Made by a program: the position numbers and the translations under genes. Shown in pieces: positions 35,619-38,562 of a stretch of 38,562 bases of DNA; the first letter of the stretch is position 1, and every line of letters starts with the position of its first letter. The stretch is taken from positions 1 through 38,562 of the forward strand of contig JAKAFQ010000002.1 in the NCBI GenBank assembly GCA_021817875.1, given 5' to 3'. Source of the stretch: Pseudomonadota bacterium (GTDB taxonomy: Bacteria; Pseudomonadota; Gammaproteobacteria; Steroidobacterales; Steroidobacteraceae). Below the pieces are notes generated by a model. That model did not search any database and was not told the origin of the DNA. It worked only from the letters and a program-made list of their open reading frames with translations.

Positions 35619-36906
35619 ACGCCCTCCACAGGCAGAAGACCGGCACTCCGGCCACGATGACGAGCACCGTGATGCCGGTATCTTTCGGGTCGGTGACCAG
35701 GGAGTTGCCGAGCATGCCGATCGACGCGAGCACAAACAGCGCCGGCACCAGCGGGTAACCCCAGGTCCGGTAGGGCCGGGGCAGATCCGGCCGCTTGCGC
35801 CGCAGCACATACACCCCTGCGACGGTGAGCACATAGAACGGCCAGAGCCCGAGCACGAAACGGTCGGCGAGCTGCGCAAAACCACTCTGCAGCACGTAGG
35901 CCGCCCCCAGCCCCGTCGACAGCCAGATGGCGACCGAGGGACTCTGGAACCGGGGCGAGACCTTGCCCACGGTTCGGAACAACAGCCCGCGATCGCCCAT
36001 GGCGAACAGCACGCGCGAACCGGTCATCAGCGAGGCATGCAGGCCGCTCAGCGTCGAGAGCAGCACCACGGCGGTGATGACCGCGGCTCCGGCACCGCCG
36101 AGCACCGGGATGCGCGTCGCCGCGGCGGTCGCGACCAGCGGCGCGCGCGCGATCTCGGTGGCCGGCAGCGCGTACCAGAGCCCGAGATTGACCACCAGGT
36201 ACACCAGCATGACACAGCCGGTGCCGAGGATCAGAGCCAGTGGCAAGGTGCGCTGCGGCCGGGCGATCTCGCCTCCCATGAAGGACACATCGGCCCAGCC
36301 ATCGTATGTCCACATGATCGGCACGAGCGCGGTGGCCATCACCGAAACCTGCGCGCCACCCTGCCACAGGATCCGGTGCTGCGCCGATCCGCCCGACACG
36401 GCGGTGAAGGCCAGCAGACCGAGCGCCAGCAGAGCGGCGTACTTGGCGGCGCTCGCCGGCGCGAGAACCGCGACTGCCCGGCGCACGCCGATGTAGTTGA
36501 GGGCACCGACCGCCAGGATGGCGACGGCGGCGACCTGATGCACCTGCGTAGAACGGAGCGGAACGAAATAGCCCAGATACTCGGCGAAGATCATCGACGT
36601 GGCGCCGAGCGCCGAGGCGCGGATGACCGTCAGCTCCGTCCAGCCGAACAGGAACGCCGGCAGACTTCCGTACGCTTCCAGCAGGTAGGCGAACATTCCG
36701 CCCGAGCGGGGCAGTGCCGCCGCCAGCTCCGCGACCGACAGCGCGCCCGCCAGGGCCACCAGCCCGCCGATCAGCCAGCACAGCATCGCCGGGCCGGGCG
36801 ACGGCAGAAATCCCGCCACCGTGGCGGGCACGCGGAAAATGCCGCTGCCGACCGTCACGCCCACCACCACGGCCACCGCGCTGCGCAAGCCAACGGTGCG
36901 CGGCAT
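35590..36906 (-). CDS. APC-family amino acid permease
   Basis: A 438-residue inner-membrane transporter of the amino acid-polyamine-organocation superfamily, with about 12 helices. The N-terminal motif VGLRSAVAVVVGVTVGSGIF with the substrate-binding GSGIF loop is clear. FGWTELTVIRAS, PIMWTYDGWADVSFMGGEI and RPYRTWGYPLVPALFVLASI resemble the LAT/YkbA-like branch of amino acid exchangers more than the AAT branch represented at 3283-4653. Substrate is unknown. ATG 36906 is chosen, with GGGGCGA nearby upstream. The frame is also open to TTG 36963. It lies downstream of dacB on the same strand (gap about 170 nt) and overlaps the RND pump gene end by 29 nt. Confidence 0.88.
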   Translation of the reverse strand: MPRTVGLRSAVAVVVGVTVGSGIFRVPATVAGFLPSPGPAMLCWLIGGLVALAGALSVAELAAALPRSGGMFAYLLEAYGSLPAFLFGWTELTVIRASALGATSMIFAEYLGYFVPLRSTQVHQVAAVAILAVGALNYIGVRRAVAVLAPASAAKYAALLALGLLAFTAVSGGSAQHRILWQGGAQVSVMATALVPIMWTYDGWADVSFMGGEIARPQRTLPLALILGTGCVMLVYLVVNLGLWYALPATEIARAPLVATAAATRIPVLGGAGAAVITAVVLLSTLSGLHASLMTGSRVLFAMGDRGLLFRTVGKVSPRFQSPSVAIWLSTGLGAAYVLQSGFAQLADRFVLGLWPFYVLTVAGVYVLRRKRPDLPRPYRTWGYPLVPALFVLASIGMLGNSLVTDPKDTGITVLVIVAGVPVFCLWRAFTARSAAAA

Positions 36907-37078
36907 GCGTTCGCCCCAGTGATCGGCCTTCGATGGTTCCTGTCGTGGGACGAGTCGCGACAACCTGCCCTCCGATCACTCGAGACCGCTCTCGAGGCCT
37001 CGACCGTGCCTGCCGCCCCCCTTGTCCTTCCGGCTGGCGATCCGGCGTGCCACGGCGCAGGGCGCCAGACAACGCCGC

Positions 37079-38530
37079 TCAGTACCGTCGCGCCAGCGCC
37101 TCGATGTCGTGCCGCTCCGCGCCGATCGCTTCGTACAGCGGCACATGTTTGAACCGCGGACCGCCGTTGACGATGGCGGCAAAGGCGATCCAGCCGCCAT
37201 CGCGTTTGCGCAGGTAGCCGGCGATGCCGCACACCGACCTCGGGTCGTCGAGCGTCCCGGTCTTGATCGCCACCCGGTCGAGCCACGCGGCATCACCCTG
37301 GCGCAGAAACGCGAACGGCGCATCACGCGGCACCACCAGCCCGCCGTAGAACGCGGGGAAATGTCCGGCGTCGTGGTACTCGTAGCTCAGCAGGTTCGCC
37401 AGGTCGTTGGCCGACAGCCGGTTGTCCGTGCTGAGACCGCTGCCGCTGTACAGCGGAGGCGCACGGACCGCCGGCGGATCCCAGCGCTGCACCCTGAACA
37501 TGAAGTCCGACAACCGCTGGCTGGCGGAAACCAGCGTATCCGGGCGGCCGGGTTGCGCGCCCATATCGAGAGTCAGCACATCGGCAATGTAGTTGTTCGA
37601 GTACTGCAGCATGCGCCAGAGCTGCTCCGCGACGGGCAGGCCTTCCACTGCGGCCAGTACGCGCGGACCCGGAGGCGCAGGCCCATCGCTCACCGCCACC
37701 GGACCCTCGACCCGGATGCCGATCTCGCGCAGCGTCTCCTTCAGCAGCAGGCCCGCGCCGCGCAAGGGATCGGACATGGCGCGATAGACCCGCTCATCCT
37801 CGCCGAGCGGGATGTCCCCACCGATCTGCAGCCGATCCCCACCGGGCCCTGTGCGCCGCTCGACCCAGAGCGTCTGCCGGCCCGCCCGGGAAACGGTCCG
37901 GATCGTGCCAGCCACCGGGATCGGCAGTCGGCTCACGCCGCAGCCGCGCACCCAGGCGGGCGCCCCCGGCACGGTCGGCGTGACCCGCACGCACCACGTG
38001 CCGAAATCCACCCCGAACGCCGCAAGCGGTGCGTTATAGGCGTCGTCACTGCGCTGCAGGGCCGCACAGCGGTCCAGGTCTCCGCAGGCGACCTGACCGA
38101 ACGGCAGCGGATCGATGCGCAGCCCCCCGGTCACGACCCGGATACCCGTGCCGCGCACCTGGGCGGCCATCTGCCACAGCGACTGATCGTCGAGGGTCGG
38201 ATCCCCCGCGGCGAGCACGATGAGGTTCCCCTGGAGCGTATCGCCGCGCACCCGCCCGGTGGAGACCAGGCGCGTGCGGAACACCGTGTCGGGTGGCCAC
38301 GCCTGGAGAGCCGCGGAGGCCGTCACCAGCTTGGTGAGTGAGGCGGGAATCAGCCGCTGCGCGCCATCGAGCTGCTCGATGATGTGTCCGGTCTGCAGAT
38401 CCACCGCGACGGCCGACACCTGCGCGCCTTGACGCTGCAGCTGTGCGAGCGCGCGCCACTGCGCCCTCGCCGGCATCATCGATACCACGGCGAGCGCCGC
38501 AAACACAGAGCACAGGGACCTCGGCCGCAT
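37079..38530 (-). CDS. dacB: D-alanyl-D-alanine carboxypeptidase/endopeptidase (PBP4 type)
   Basis: A 483-residue periplasmic class-C penicillin-binding protein that trims or cleaves peptidoglycan cross-links. A signal peptide (MRPRSLCSVFAALAVVSM, cleavage likely after ARA) precedes the catalytic domain. The three active-site motifs are S64-x-x-K67 in PASLTKLV, S311-N312-N313 in QYSNNYIAD, and K423-T-G425 in AIKTGTLDD. The large insertion between the first two motifs is typical of DacB. GSGLSTDNRLSANDL before the third motif also matches the family. ATG 38530 is the natural start. The gene belongs to the minus-strand unit that continues into the APC permease. Length and motif spacing are normal, so it should be active. 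Confidence 0.95.
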   Translation of the reverse strand: MRPRSLCSVFAALAVVSMMPARAQWRALAQLQRQGAQVSAVAVDLQTGHIIEQLDGAQRLIPASLTKLVTASAALQAWPPDTVFRTRLVSTGRVRGDTLQGNLIVLAAGDPTLDDQSLWQMAAQVRGTGIRVVTGGLRIDPLPFGQVACGDLDRCAALQRSDDAYNAPLAAFGVDFGTWCVRVTPTVPGAPAWVRGCGVSRLPIPVAGTIRTVSRAGRQTLWVERRTGPGGDRLQIGGDIPLGEDERVYRAMSDPLRGAGLLLKETLREIGIRVEGPVAVSDGPAPPGPRVLAAVEGLPVAEQLWRMLQYSNNYIADVLTLDMGAQPGRPDTLVSASQRLSDFMFRVQRWDPPAVRAPPLYSGSGLSTDNRLSANDLANLLSYEYHDAGHFPAFYGGLVVPRDAPFAFLRQGDAAWLDRVAIKTGTLDDPRSVCGIAGYLRKRDGGWIAFAAIVNGGPRFKHVPLYEAIGAERHDIEALARRY

Positions 38531-38562
38531 CGGCCGCGATTATGGCACTTGCCGTGGGAAAT

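Noticed and set aside
34182..35885. 567-residue minus-strand ORF
   Set aside because: It is antisense to the RND pump and rich in Arg, His and Gln without recognisable motifs.

Overview
The window is a GC-rich (by eye about two thirds G+C), densely packed bacterial chromosome segment. It shows no insertion sequences, phage genes or CRISPR. The gene set (MoeA/MoaA/MoaC, ProBA, TesB, GlgB, TypA, PBP4, an RND efflux pair, a VIT-type transporter, a BtuM-like cobalamin transporter under a B12 riboswitch, DUF2845 and DUF6763-like proteins) suits a high-GC gammaproteobacterium. The exact taxon cannot be fixed from the sequence alone.

Layout. 1-1328 (-): double-ATPase ABC protein of ModF/PhrA type, running off the left edge. 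1531-2523 (+): stand-alone phosphate acetyl/butyryltransferase. 2718-3074 (+): DUF2845 secreted protein. 3189-3265 (-): tRNA-Arg(TCG). 3283-4653 (-): amino acid permease. 5036-10853 (+): small secreted protein and then the molybdenum cofactor cluster. 10843-13277 (-): proB-proA. 13979-17378 (+): acidic-tailed small protein, VIT-type transporter, FAD-linked oxidase, small membrane protein. 17412-18495 (+): cobalamin riboswitch and BtuM-like membrane protein. 18557-22244 (-): tesB, ferredoxin-NADP reductase, small Cys protein, glycerophosphodiesterase. 22274-24169 (+): glgB. 24395-28383 (-): phytoene-desaturase-like oxidoreductase and ABC exporter. 28655-30493 (+): typA. 30591-31166 (-): MarR regulator, divergent from an RND adaptor and pump (31329-35618, +). 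35590-38530 (-): APC permease and dacB.

The most distinctive region is the Moco cluster. After moeA, moaA and moaC come two fused genes. One is MobA-MoaD, a guanylyltransferase carrying the sulfur-carrier protein at its C-terminus with a free Gly-Gly. The other is MoaE-MoeB-rhodanese, which joins the large subunit of molybdopterin synthase, the MoaD-adenylating enzyme and a sulfurtransferase, with a Cys-x-x-Cys/His-rich linker after MoaE. The whole sulfur relay for molybdopterin synthesis is thus packed into two polypeptides. Between them is a 29-codon ORF with a strong ribosome-binding site and three Cys codons. Its stop overlaps the start of the triple fusion (ATGA), which suggests translational coupling or a leader peptide. 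The ModF-like ATPase lies about 4 kb away, which is only a loose contextual link.

Other notable points are the classical B12 riboswitch about 340 nt ahead of a BtuM-like protein, an almost pure Asp/Glu tail on a small protein, several genes with a -10-like box only 6-9 nt before the start codon (possible leaderless transcripts), and tandem TGTCAAGA repeats in the marR/RND divergent region. Most long ORFs antisense to these genes are GC-driven shadows.
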